A stretch of 36,598 bases of DNA from NCBI GenBank assembly GCA_947307415.1, contig CAMZJA010000019.1, forward strand, positions 1-36,598, in the 5' to 3' direction. Under the pieces are notes generated by a model that ran no database searches, had not been told where the DNA came from, and saw only the letters and a list, made by a program, of their open reading frames with translations. This stretch comes from an uncultured Bacteroidales bacterium. Its GTDB lineage: Bacteria > Bacteroidota > Bacteroidia > Bacteroidales > F082. A program made the translations under genes and the position numbers. Shown piece by piece: positions 16,367 through 23,370 of the stretch (position 1 is the first letter of the stretch; each line of letters begins with the position of its first letter).

Positions 16367-16895
16367 ATTGAGCAGTTACGGTGGTGCGTAATTTTTCCAG
16401 TCCTCTCGCGTACTGCGACCTCACTGTCGATTCCTTGATTCCCATCATTTCAGCGATCTCCGCGAACTCCTTTCCTTCTATCAGCCTCAGCGTTATCGTC
16501 AGGCGGTAGCCGTCGGGCAGGTTGTTCAACGCCTCTTTTATCTTTTCTATCGGGAAATCTTCAAAATCGTCGTCTTCGTCTTCAATCTGATCGGCGGTGT
16601 TGTCGATTTCAACGTAAAACGGATCTTTTCTTCGTCTCCTGAACGCGTCGATGCTCTTGTTGATGGCGATGGTCTTAACAAGCGCGACGAATTCGCGTTC
16701 CGAGCCTTTGAAGCTGTTAAGATTCTCGAATGCTTTAAGGATGGCGTCTTGCGTTATTTCTTCGGCGTCCTGTTCGTTTAGAACGATGCGGTAACTCGCA
16801 TTGAAAACAGCATTGCAACTGAGGCCGTAAAGCCTCATCAGCGCATCCTGATCGCGTCTTCTTGCCCGTTCTAAAGTGGTGTCGAACCCTAACAT
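16344..16895 (-). CDS. ECF-type RNA polymerase sigma-70 factor
   Basis: A 183-residue sigma factor with region 2 in the N-terminal half (DAEEITQDAILKAFENLNSF), an acidic linker (IEDEDDDFEDF) and region 4 (NLPDGYRLTITLRLIEGKEFAEIAEMMGIKESTVRSQYARGLEKLR), whose helix-turn-helix should bind the -35 element of target promoters. It heads a minus-strand operon with the membrane anti-sigma-like and YGD-repeat genes. The last six residues (NEIPHH) and the stop come from a REP-like repeat, so the native C-terminus has been replaced or extended. The regulon is unknown; the adjacent barrel gene is the obvious candidate target. Confidence 0.93.
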   Translation of the reverse strand: MLGFDTTLERARRRDQDALMRLYGLSCNAVFNASYRIVLNEQDAEEITQDAILKAFENLNSFKGSEREFVALVKTIAINKSIDAFRRRRKDPFYVEIDNTADQIEDEDDDFEDFPIEKIKEALNNLPDGYRLTITLRLIEGKEFAEIAEMMGIKESTVRSQYARGLEKLRTTVTAQFNEIPHH

Positions 16896-16957
16896 TTAAA
16901 TCGTTTTACATCTGCATAACGCAGGAAAATAAATTTTGCTGCATCAGAAATAAAAAA

Positions 16958-17635
16958 TTATTTGTTTTCCATCGCGAAAAGTGCCGAGCGGTTCAAAAAC
17001 GAGTTGAAATCGTAGCACGAACGGAACTCTTCAACAACCCATTCCACAAGATTTTTTGAGAGAATCTGCTCGTTGGTGATGGCTTGGTAAAGACAGAAGT
17101 CTTTGAGTTTCAGATACTCAGCATATGGATGGTCGGCAGGGTAGTCCTTGGGCACCTTTTTTAATTTAGAAGAGAAATCCATGTTGAAATTCTTAGCTTT
17201 CTTCAAAGCTTTTTCAAAATCAGCTCCGTTGGTGCTTATGTCTTCGCGCACACTTTTCGTGATGAAAGGCTCGCACATGTACATGCCCGGATACAGTCCG
17301 TGATGCCCGAGATATTCAGCTCCTTCACCTTCAATATGAAAATAATATCCTGCCAGCCCCGATTTTTTGCCGTTCGGACAAATAAACAAGCCGAAATGAC
17401 GCTTGTAAGGACTCTTGTCGGGCGAGAAGCGCGTGTCGCGGTAAAAGCGGTAGGTGCAGTCTTTCAAGGTCAGTCCGCGTGTCAGAGGGTCGAATTTCTG
17501 CACACCTATTAATATCTGCTCCGCGATGGCGTTGAATTTGTTCTGCGCGTTGATATACAAGTCTTTATGCTGCTGAAACCAAGGTCTGTTGTTGTTTTCA
17601 ACAATGAGGTTAAGGAATTCAAGAATCTCTTTCAT
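16958..17635 (-). CDS. DUF2461 family protein
   Basis: A 225-residue soluble protein of a conserved bacterial family without known function. The N-terminus (LEFLNLIVENNNRPWFQQHKDLYI) and the central segment (YRFYRDTRFSPDKSPYKRHFGLFI) are the family hallmarks. ATG 17635 is preferred; the longer frame from 17659 would start upstream of the -7 box. It has its own promoter-like box and is divergent from the small winged-helix gene. It is probably a single-gene transcript ending near the sigma factor gene, since only 62 bases lie between them. Confidence 0.88.
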   Translation of the reverse strand: MKEILEFLNLIVENNNRPWFQQHKDLYINAQNKFNAIAEQILIGVQKFDPLTRGLTLKDCTYRFYRDTRFSPDKSPYKRHFGLFICPNGKKSGLAGYYFHIEGEGAEYLGHHGLYPGMYMCEPFITKSVREDISTNGADFEKALKKAKNFNMDFSSKLKKVPKDYPADHPYAEYLKLKDFCLYQAITNEQILSKNLVEWVVEEFRSCYDFNSFLNRSALFAMENK

Positions 17636-17647
17636 GTAATTTTTTTG

Positions 17648-17655
17648 CAAAAATA
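17648..17655 (-). promoter_or_regulatory. -7 box for the DUF2461 gene
   Basis: Minus-strand TATTTTTG then C, 12 nt before the ATG at 17635. Confidence 0.55.
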
Positions 17656-17678
17656 GCAATTAATTCAAAAGATTTCCT

Positions 17679-17686
17679 TATCTTTG
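17679..17686 (+). promoter_or_regulatory. -7 box for the small winged-helix gene
   Basis: TATCTTTG followed by CC, 36 nt before ATG 17723. This box argues against the longer frame that begins at 17684, since that start would lie inside the box. Confidence 0.6.
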
Positions 17687-17722
17687 CCAACAGATTTGAC
17701 TATTTTTTATTTTTTTGATCAA

Positions 17723-18139
17723 ATGGAAAAACACGAACTCTCAAAAGACGAGATCATTGGATTAATCGCGGAATTTAAATCCGAAGTAAGGAAAAATCAG
17801 GTTAAAATTGACTTTTTTAACGAAAAAATCGAAGAGCTGACCAACATTTTAGGAGAAACTTCTTATCCTTCAATGAAAAAGGAGGAAAAGACTCGCAAAC
17901 CTTATCCTTTGTCAAATTGGGATAAAATCGTTCTTGAGGTTATTAAAGAGAATGGAAAGCCTACGACAAGCAGGGAAATTTATGACAGGGCGATGATTAA
18001 AGCCAAGGAGCAAGGCATTGCGATGGACGAATCGAAGATGAAATCGAAGATCAACCAGTGTCTGGTGAAGCTTTCGGGTCGTCGCAACGATCTGAAGAAA
18101 GTAAGATATGGCGGAAGAGGCTTCGCTTACAGCTTATAA
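17723..18139 (+). CDS. Small protein with coiled coil and winged-helix-like C-terminus
   Basis: A 138-residue cytoplasmic protein that I do not recognise. Residues about 5-45 are a charged heptad-like helix (IIGLIAEFKSEVRKNQVKI, FFNEKIEELTNIL), suggesting a dimerising coiled coil. Residues about 62-138 read like a winged helix (WDKIVLEVIKENGKPTTSREIYDRAM, then KINQCLVKLSGRR and YGGRGFAYSL), as in HARE/HTH or RNA polymerase delta-like domains. It could be a DNA-binding regulator. Its last codons overlap the end of uridine kinase on the other strand. Confidence 0.7.
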   Translation: MEKHELSKDEIIGLIAEFKSEVRKNQVKIDFFNEKIEELTNILGETSYPSMKKEEKTRKPYPLSNWDKIVLEVIKENGKPTTSREIYDRAMIKAKEQGIAMDESKMKSKINQCLVKLSGRRNDLKKVRYGGRGFAYSL

Positions 18140-18763
18140 CCCTTCTTTTTTCATTTGGTTCAGCTGCATTCTGATGCGGCTTGCCATGATGTCTATTGCA
18201 ACCTGGTTTGAGCCGCCTTGCGGGATGATGATGTCGGCCAAGCGTTTCGTTGGCTCGATAAATTGGTTGTGCATCGGCTTTACGAAGGTCTCGTAGTGAC
18301 GCAATACGTCAGAAACAGTTCTGCCGCGTTCCTCGATGTCGCGTTTGATGATGCGCATCAGGCGGTCGTCGCCATCGGTATCGACAAAAATCTTGATATC
18401 CAAGCGTTTCACCAGCTCGGGGCACGTCATGATGAGGATGCCTTCCACAATGACAACCTCTGTAGGCTTCACCGGGATGACCTCGGCCGAGCGCGCGCAG
18501 GTGACATAGGTGTAGATTGGCATCGGGATGGTCTTGCCTTCCTTAAGCATGTCGAGATGTTTCACCAGCAGATCCCATTCTATGGCATCCGGGTGGTCGA
18601 AGTTAATCTCCTTCTTCGCCTCAGGTGAGAGGTTGCCGTTATCCCAATAATATGCGTCTTGCGACACCACGCTGATCGAGTCCTCAGGAAGCGCCTCAAT
18701 CAATTTCTTAACCACTGTTGTCTTGCCGGATCCTGAACCGCCGGCGATACCGATTAATAACAT
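18134..18763 (-). CDS. udk: Uridine kinase
   Basis: A 209-residue cytoplasmic enzyme that phosphorylates uridine and cytidine in pyrimidine salvage. The P-loop GIAGGSGSGKTT is at 5-16, followed by SQDAYYWD, NFDHPDAIEWDLL, IYTY, the EGIL motif and RRDIxERGR-like IKRDIEERGRT. The length is normal for Udk. ATG 18763 is used; the longer frame from 18799 would translate part of a palindromic repeat. It lies after the methylmalonyl-CoA decarboxylase genes on the same strand, separated by that palindrome. The stop overlaps the end of the convergent 17723 gene within TTATAA. Confidence 0.95.
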   Translation of the reverse strand: MLLIGIAGGSGSGKTTVVKKLIEALPEDSISVVSQDAYYWDNGNLSPEAKKEINFDHPDAIEWDLLVKHLDMLKEGKTIPMPIYTYVTCARSAEVIPVKPTEVVIVEGILIMTCPELVKRLDIKIFVDTDGDDRLMRIIKRDIEERGRTVSDVLRHYETFVKPMHNQFIEPTKRLADIIIPQGGSNQVAIDIMASRIRMQLNQMKKEGL

Positions 18764-18783
18764 AACGTTTTCCCTAATAAAAA

Positions 18784-18813
18784 TGTAGAGACGTGCCATG
18801 GCGCGTCTCTACA
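18784..18813. repeat. Near-perfect 30-bp palindrome between mmdB and udk
   Basis: TGTAGAGACG (18784-18793) and CGTCTCTACA (18804-18813) flank GCCATGGC, giving an almost complete palindrome with one T-G pair. It is a short dispersed type that I have seen in other genomes. It could act as an attenuator or mRNA-end stabiliser between the two genes. Confidence 0.8.
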
Positions 18814-18823
18814 ATTGATTTCG

Positions 18824-20425
18824 TTAAATTCCAATGAAACTCATCAAAATACCTGCTGCTACTGCCGAGCCGATAACGCCTGCGACGTTAGGTGCCATGG
18901 CGTGCATGAGGAGGTGGTTCGATGGGTCGTATTTCTGACCTTCGATCTCGGAAACACGGGCTGCGTCAGGCACTGCCGACACACCGGCGTTACCGATGAG
19001 AGGGTTGATCTTGTTGCCTTCCTTGCAGAAGAGGTTCATCAACTTGGCACCGCACACGCCGCCGAATGTAGCGACAGCGAATGAGCAGGCACCCAAAGCG
19101 AAGATGATGAGCGAGTCGGTCGTGAGGAACACGTCGGCCTGTGTCGAAGCACCGACGGTCAAGCCTAACAAGATTGTCACGATGTCGATGAGCGGGTTGG
19201 CTGCCGTGTTGGCGAGACGTTTTGTCACGCCGCTCTCTTTCAACAGGTTACCGAAGAACAGCATACCGAGCAACGGGAGTGCTGAAGGGCTGATGAAAGT
19301 GGTGAGCAACAAACCGACGATAGGGAAGATCACCTTCTCTGTCTTTCCGACCATACGAGGCTCTTTCATCTTGATGAGACGCTCTTCCTTGCTGGTGAGC
19401 AAACGCATGATAGGCGGCTGGATAACAGGCACCAAGGCCATATATGAGTATGCCGCGATAGCGATTGCGCCGAGGAGGTGCGGAGCCATCTTTGTTGAGA
19501 TGAAGATAGCTGTAGGACCGTCAGCACCACCGATGATACCGATAGCTGCTGCCTCGTGTGGGTCGAAGCCCAAAGCACGGGCGCTGATGAAGGTGATGAA
19601 CACGCCGAGCTGAGCGGCGGCACCGAGGATCATCAATCTAGGCTGCGAGATCAGTGATGAGAAGTCGGTCATAGCACCGATTCCCAAGAAGATCAATGGA
19701 GGATAGATACCCTGACGAACTCCGAAATACAAATAGTTCAACACCGAGCCTTTCTGATAGACACCAGTCTGGATGTTCATGTTAAACACCTGGCTGATGA
19801 GTCCGTCGAAGAACTTTGCGGTGTTAGGTGCTGTCGGGTCCATGCCTGCCGGCAGGAATGCCTGCAGTTGCTCAGGAGTCATGCTGTGGAAATGCTCGAG
19901 AGCCTGTGTGCAGTTCATGGTGTCTTGTCCGGAGAACAATCCCACGAAGAACTTCTGTGCCTCGGTGAGGTCGAATCCGAGGTTTCCTTGAATCTCGATC
20001 TTCGACAATGCTGCCAAAGCGCCTTGTAAATCAAAGGTGTACGAGTCTTGTATAAACGGAATGTTTCCGATGATGATACCCACTCCGATAGGGATGAGCA
20101 GCATAGGCTCAAAGTCGTACTTGACGGCGAGGAAGATGAACACGAAGGCCACCAGAATCATGATGAGGTTGCCGCGTGTGCAGTTCCTGAATCCGGTGAA
20201 CTGCCAGAACGAATACATGCCGCTGCCGATGGCTTCTCCTGCCGAGACGGTCTGCATCTCAGCGTCTTGAGCATCCATCGCGAGCTCTGTCGCATTCTGC
20301 GGTGCGCTGAAGACGTGTTCAGCCATCGCCGGACTTGATGTCATGATGCCGTGAAGCACGAGCAGGATGGCTACCAAGGCTACGACGAGCAGAGCTTTCT
20401 TTTTAACGTTGAATCTCTTCTTCAT
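18824..20425 (-). CDS. mmdB: Na+-translocating decarboxylase beta subunit (methylmalonyl-CoA/oxaloacetate type) with a large insertion
   Basis: A 533-residue membrane protein, the Na+ channel of the biotin-dependent decarboxylase that removes CO2 from carboxybiotin and exports Na+. Conserved parts are YPPLIFLGIGAMTDF, GIIGGADGPTAIFISTK, PPIMRLLTSKEER, GNAGVSAVPDAARV and the closing HAMAPNVAGVIGSAVAAG. Typical members are about 375-435 residues. This one has an extra N-terminal hydrophobic and Ala/Glu/Met-rich region (1-80) and about 100 additional residues (about 127-225) between GNIPF and GVRQGIYPP, rich in Gln, Phe and Thr. It is the last gene of the mce-mmdA-mmdD-mmdC-mmdB operon and follows mmdC by two bases. 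Confidence 0.92.
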   Translation of the reverse strand: MKKRFNVKKKALLVVALVAILLVLHGIMTSSPAMAEHVFSAPQNATELAMDAQDAEMQTVSAGEAIGSGMYSFWQFTGFRNCTRGNLIMILVAFVFIFLAVKYDFEPMLLIPIGVGIIIGNIPFIQDSYTFDLQGALAALSKIEIQGNLGFDLTEAQKFFVGLFSGQDTMNCTQALEHFHSMTPEQLQAFLPAGMDPTAPNTAKFFDGLISQVFNMNIQTGVYQKGSVLNYLYFGVRQGIYPPLIFLGIGAMTDFSSLISQPRLMILGAAAQLGVFITFISARALGFDPHEAAAIGIIGGADGPTAIFISTKMAPHLLGAIAIAAYSYMALVPVIQPPIMRLLTSKEERLIKMKEPRMVGKTEKVIFPIVGLLLTTFISPSALPLLGMLFFGNLLKESGVTKRLANTAANPLIDIVTILLGLTVGASTQADVFLTTDSLIIFALGACSFAVATFGGVCGAKLMNLFCKEGNKINPLIGNAGVSAVPDAARVSEIEGQKYDPSNHLLMHAMAPNVAGVIGSAVAAGILMSFIGI

Positions 20426-20427
20426 AA

Positions 20428-20859
20428 TCAGCCAATTACAAATAAAACAGCGCCTTGCAGAATGTTGTCGCCCACTCTGACTTTAATTTCCTTGATTGTT
20501 CCGTCAACTTCAGCGAGGAAGTTGTTTTCCATCTTCATGGCTTCGTACATCATGAGTTTGTCACCGCGTTTCACTGTGTCGCCCACGCTGACGTAGATCT
20601 GCATGACGGTACCAGGAAGCGGTGCCAATGACTTGTAACCGTCGGCCGGTGTTGCGTGCTGCTCCTCAGCTTTCGGTGCCTCTGCCGGTTTCGGAGCCGG
20701 ACGTTTAGGCGCTACAAATGTAGGAACTTCTTCCTCTTCACGTTGGACTTTAACCTTATATTGAGTGCCGTCGACGACCACTTCAGCGTTCTCGCCTTCG
20801 TAGCTCTTTACTTCAACGTCATACTCTTTTCCGTTGACTGTGAATTTAAATTTCTTCAT
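20428..20859 (-). CDS. mmdC: Biotin carboxyl carrier protein of the Na+ pump decarboxylase
   Basis: A 143-residue carrier. The N-terminal part is a short beta domain (KKFKFTVNGKEYDVEVKSY), then a Pro/Ala/Lys-rich hinge (about 48-70), then a biotinyl domain (LPGTVMQIYVSVGDTVKRGD) with the attachment lysine K109 in MYEAMKMEN. It shuttles the carboxyl group from the MmdA active site to MmdB. It is tightly packed between mmdD (3 bases) and mmdB (2 bases). Confidence 0.95.
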   Translation of the reverse strand: MKKFKFTVNGKEYDVEVKSYEGENAEVVVDGTQYKVKVQREEEEVPTFVAPKRPAPKPAEAPKAEEQHATPADGYKSLAPLPGTVMQIYVSVGDTVKRGDKLMMYEAMKMENNFLAEVDGTIKEIKVRVGDNILQGAVLFVIG

Positions 20860-20862
20860 AGC

Positions 20863-21258
20863 TTAATAATTTCTTCTGTTTAATCCGTTTAATCCGTAAA
20901 TCTTCGAGCTCCATGGAGAATAACGACGCTCGATTCTCTTGATTGTCATAAGACCCGACTCCTCGTCGTGCACCTCCTGTGCCAACGACAAAGCCAGTCC
21001 GATAACCACCGCGAGGTCGTCGTCGACTTTCCAGCCCGCTGCTGTTGAAGTCTTAGGAGCTTCGGCTGCTTTCTTCTCCTCTTTCTTACCTTTCTTGAAG
21101 TCGTGGTTTACAAGCTTCGAGAAGTTGGTGAAGATGATGAAAAGCACCACCAAAGCCGTGATCACGATGCAGAAGCCACCAACGGTGACAACCCAATCGT
21201 GCGTGGCGATAGGCTCTCTGACAGCTGATAACATTATTGATAACACGTTCATATTCAA
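20863..21258 (-). CDS. mmdD: Na+ pump decarboxylase small membrane subunit (OadG/MmdD type)
   Basis: A 131-residue protein with one N-terminal membrane helix (about 24-44, WVVTVGGFCIVITALVVLFIIF), a Lys/Glu/Ala linker, then a cytoplasmic segment (about 75-95). The C-terminus contains RRYSPWSSKIYGL, the hallmark of Bacteroidota OadG-like subunits. It anchors and assembles the carboxyltransferase and carrier on the channel subunit. An AT-rich repeat region separates it from mmdA upstream. Confidence 0.9.
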   Translation of the reverse strand: MNMNVLSIMLSAVREPIATHDWVVTVGGFCIVITALVVLFIIFTNFSKLVNHDFKKGKKEEKKAAEAPKTSTAAGWKVDDDLAVVIGLALSLAQEVHDEESGLMTIKRIERRYSPWSSKIYGLNGLNRRNY

Positions 21259-21262
21259 TTGA

Positions 21263-21298
21263 ATTTTAAATTTTTAAATCTTTAAATTTTAAATCAAA
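21263..21298. repeat. AT-rich TTTAAAT-type repeat between mmdA and mmdD
   Basis: About 35 bases built from TTTAAA/ATTTAAA units, four of them, separated by one to three variable bases. It occupies almost the whole 41-base gap between the two operon genes. Confidence 0.6.
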
Positions 21299-21299
21299 A

Positions 21300-22859
21300 T
21301 TACAACGGAATATTGCAATGTTTCTTTGGTGGGTTGGTGTCTTTCTTTGTCTCAAGTGCCTGCAAAGCTCTGATGACGCGGAAACGTGTGTTGCGTGGCT
21401 CGATGACATCGTCGATGTAGCCGTATTTCGCTGAGTCGTAAGGATTTGCGAACTTGTCGCGGTATTCCTTTTCTTTCTTTGCGATGAACTCAGTCTTTTC
21501 TTCAGCGTTCTCGATGCCTGCAATCTCTTTACCGTTGAGGATCTCGACAGCGCCTGAAGGACCCATAACGGCGATTTCTGCTGTTGGCCATGCGTAGTTG
21601 ATGTCAGCGCGGAGCTGCTTGCAACCCATGACGAGGTGTGAGCCACCGTATGACTTGCGGATTGTGATTGTGACCTTTGGCACTGTTGCCTCGCCGTAGG
21701 CGAACAACATCTTTGCGCCGTGGGTGATCACGCCGCCGTATTCCTGCACTGTGCCAGGCAAGAAGCCTGGGACGTCGACCAATGTCACGATCGGGATGTT
21801 GAATGCGTCGCAGAAGCGGACGAAACGTGCACCCTTACGTGATGAGTTGATGTCGAGCACGCCGGCGAGGAATGCCGGGTTGTTGGCGACGATACCGACA
21901 GGTTTTCCGTCGAAACGGGCGAAACCGACGATGAGGTTCTTTGCGAAGTCTTTTGCGACCTCGAGGAACTCGCCGTTATCCACGATAGCGTGGATGATGT
22001 GCTTCATGTCGTATGGCTTGTTCGGGTTGTCAGGGATGATGGCGTTGAGTGAGTCTTCCTTACGGTCGATAGGGTCGTTGCATTCAATGCGTGGAGCCTC
22101 TTCGAGGTTGTTTTGTGGCAAGTAAGAGATGAGGTCGCGGATGAGCTGCAAGCCTTCTTCTTCTGTTTTTGCCATAAACTGGCTAACGCCTGATTTCTCG
22201 TTGTGCACCAATGCGCCGCCGAGCTGGTCAACGCTGACGTCTTCACCTGTCACTGTCTTCACTACCTTCGGGCCGGTGAGGAACATGTAGCTGTTTTGCT
22301 CGGTCATGAGGATGAAGTCGGTCAATGCCGGTGAATAGACTGCGCCGCCTGCGCAAGGACCGAAGATAGCGCTGATCTGTGGCACCACGCCTGATGCGTT
22401 GATGTTACGCTGGAAAATCTCAGCGAAACCTGCCAATGAGCGTGAACCTTCCTGGATACGTGCGCCGCCTGAATCGTTGATGCCGATGATAGGAGCACCG
22501 ACCTTCATGGCCTGATCCATCACCTTGCAGATCTTCTTCGACATGGTCTCTGACAATGAGCCGCCGAGCACTGTGAAGTCCTGTGAATACACATAGACGA
22601 GACGACCGTCGATGGTGCCGTAGCCTGTCACGACGCCGTCGCCGAGATACACCTGCTTCTCCAGACCGAAGTCGGTGGTGCGGTGTGTGAGGAACATGTC
22701 GAACTCCTCGAAGCTACCCTCGTCGAGCAACATGGCGATGCGCTCACGAGCGGTGTACTTTCCTTTTTCATGTTGTTTAGCGATACCTTTCTCACCGCCA
22801 CCGAGACGTGCGAGAGCGCGCTTGTCTAACAACTCCTGAATTTTCTGTTCGATTAACAT
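21300..22859 (-). CDS. mmdA: Methylmalonyl-CoA decarboxylase alpha subunit (carboxyltransferase)
   Basis: A 519-residue member of the acyl-CoA carboxyltransferase family (also called propionyl-CoA carboxylase beta). It transfers CO2 from methylmalonyl-CoA to biotin, giving propionyl-CoA. Crotonase-fold signatures are present: LGGSLSETMSKKICKVMDQA, GINDSGGARIQEG, GPCAGGAVYSPALTDF, and in the C-terminal half VDVPGFLPGTVQEYGGVITHGAKML and SYGGSHLVMGCK. Neighbouring Na+-pump subunits and the epimerase favour the decarboxylase role over a biosynthetic carboxylase; a biotin carboxylase gene is absent from the cluster. Confidence 0.95.
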   Translation of the reverse strand: MLIEQKIQELLDKRALARLGGGEKGIAKQHEKGKYTARERIAMLLDEGSFEEFDMFLTHRTTDFGLEKQVYLGDGVVTGYGTIDGRLVYVYSQDFTVLGGSLSETMSKKICKVMDQAMKVGAPIIGINDSGGARIQEGSRSLAGFAEIFQRNINASGVVPQISAIFGPCAGGAVYSPALTDFILMTEQNSYMFLTGPKVVKTVTGEDVSVDQLGGALVHNEKSGVSQFMAKTEEEGLQLIRDLISYLPQNNLEEAPRIECNDPIDRKEDSLNAIIPDNPNKPYDMKHIIHAIVDNGEFLEVAKDFAKNLIVGFARFDGKPVGIVANNPAFLAGVLDINSSRKGARFVRFCDAFNIPIVTLVDVPGFLPGTVQEYGGVITHGAKMLFAYGEATVPKVTITIRKSYGGSHLVMGCKQLRADINYAWPTAEIAVMGPSGAVEILNGKEIAGIENAEEKTEFIAKKEKEYRDKFANPYDSAKYGYIDDVIEPRNTRFRVIRALQALETKKDTNPPKKHCNIPL

Positions 22860-22874
22860 TTTCTATGATTTTTA

Positions 22875-23291
22875 TTATTTGTTTTTATTTTCGCAAAGTT
22901 CTGTGAGGACACTGCATGTCGATTTCGGGTGCATGAAAGCGATTGTCAAGCCTTCAGCGCCGCCGCGTGGAGTCTCGTCGATGAGACGGAAGCCTAAAGA
23001 TTTTGCCTCAGCTAACTGATTCTCAATGCCTTCCACTGCGAATGCGATGTGGTGCATGCCGCCCTTGCCATTGTTTTTCTCGATGAAAGCGGCGATAGTG
23101 CTCTCAGGTGATGTTGGCTCGAGAAGCTCAATCTTTGTCTGACCGACTTTGAAGAAAGCAGTCTTAACCTTCTGATCCTTAACTTCTTCGATGGCGTAGC
23201 ATTTTGTTCCGAGCATTTTCTCGAAAACCGGAATCGACTCGTCTAAGCTGACGACAGCAATTCCAATGTGTTCAATATGGGTTGGATTCAT
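22875..23291 (-). CDS. mce: Methylmalonyl-CoA epimerase
   Basis: A 138-residue VOC-fold enzyme that interconverts (R)- and (S)-methylmalonyl-CoA, connecting the B12-dependent mutase to the decarboxylase. Metal ligands are likely H8 (IEHIGIAV), the His in GGMHHIAFAVEG and the Glu near the C-terminal LTELCE. It is the first gene of the operon, 15 bases before mmdA, behind a -7 box at 23338-23345. Confidence 0.95.
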   Translation of the reverse strand: MNPTHIEHIGIAVVSLDESIPVFEKMLGTKCYAIEEVKDQKVKTAFFKVGQTKIELLEPTSPESTIAAFIEKNNGKGGMHHIAFAVEGIENQLAEAKSLGFRLIDETPRGGAEGLTIAFMHPKSTCSVLTELCENKNK

Positions 23292-23337
23292 AAAAAATAA
23301 CGTTATTTATTATTAAAATTAAACTCGAATTCGATTG

Positions 23338-23370
23338 CAAAATTACGAAAAAAACTTATCTCTTGACCAA
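23338..23370 (-). promoter_or_regulatory. Promoter of the mce-mmdADCB operon
   Basis: Minus-strand TTGG, a 21-base spacer, then TAATTTTG (23345-23338) followed by C. The upstream box lies in the last codons of the M1 peptidase gene. The predicted leader is about 40 nt. Confidence 0.6.

Noticed and set aside
18218..18628. 136-residue plus-strand frame opposite udk
   Set aside because: Uridine kinase on the other strand has all family motifs; this frame is a shadow with no recognisable domain.
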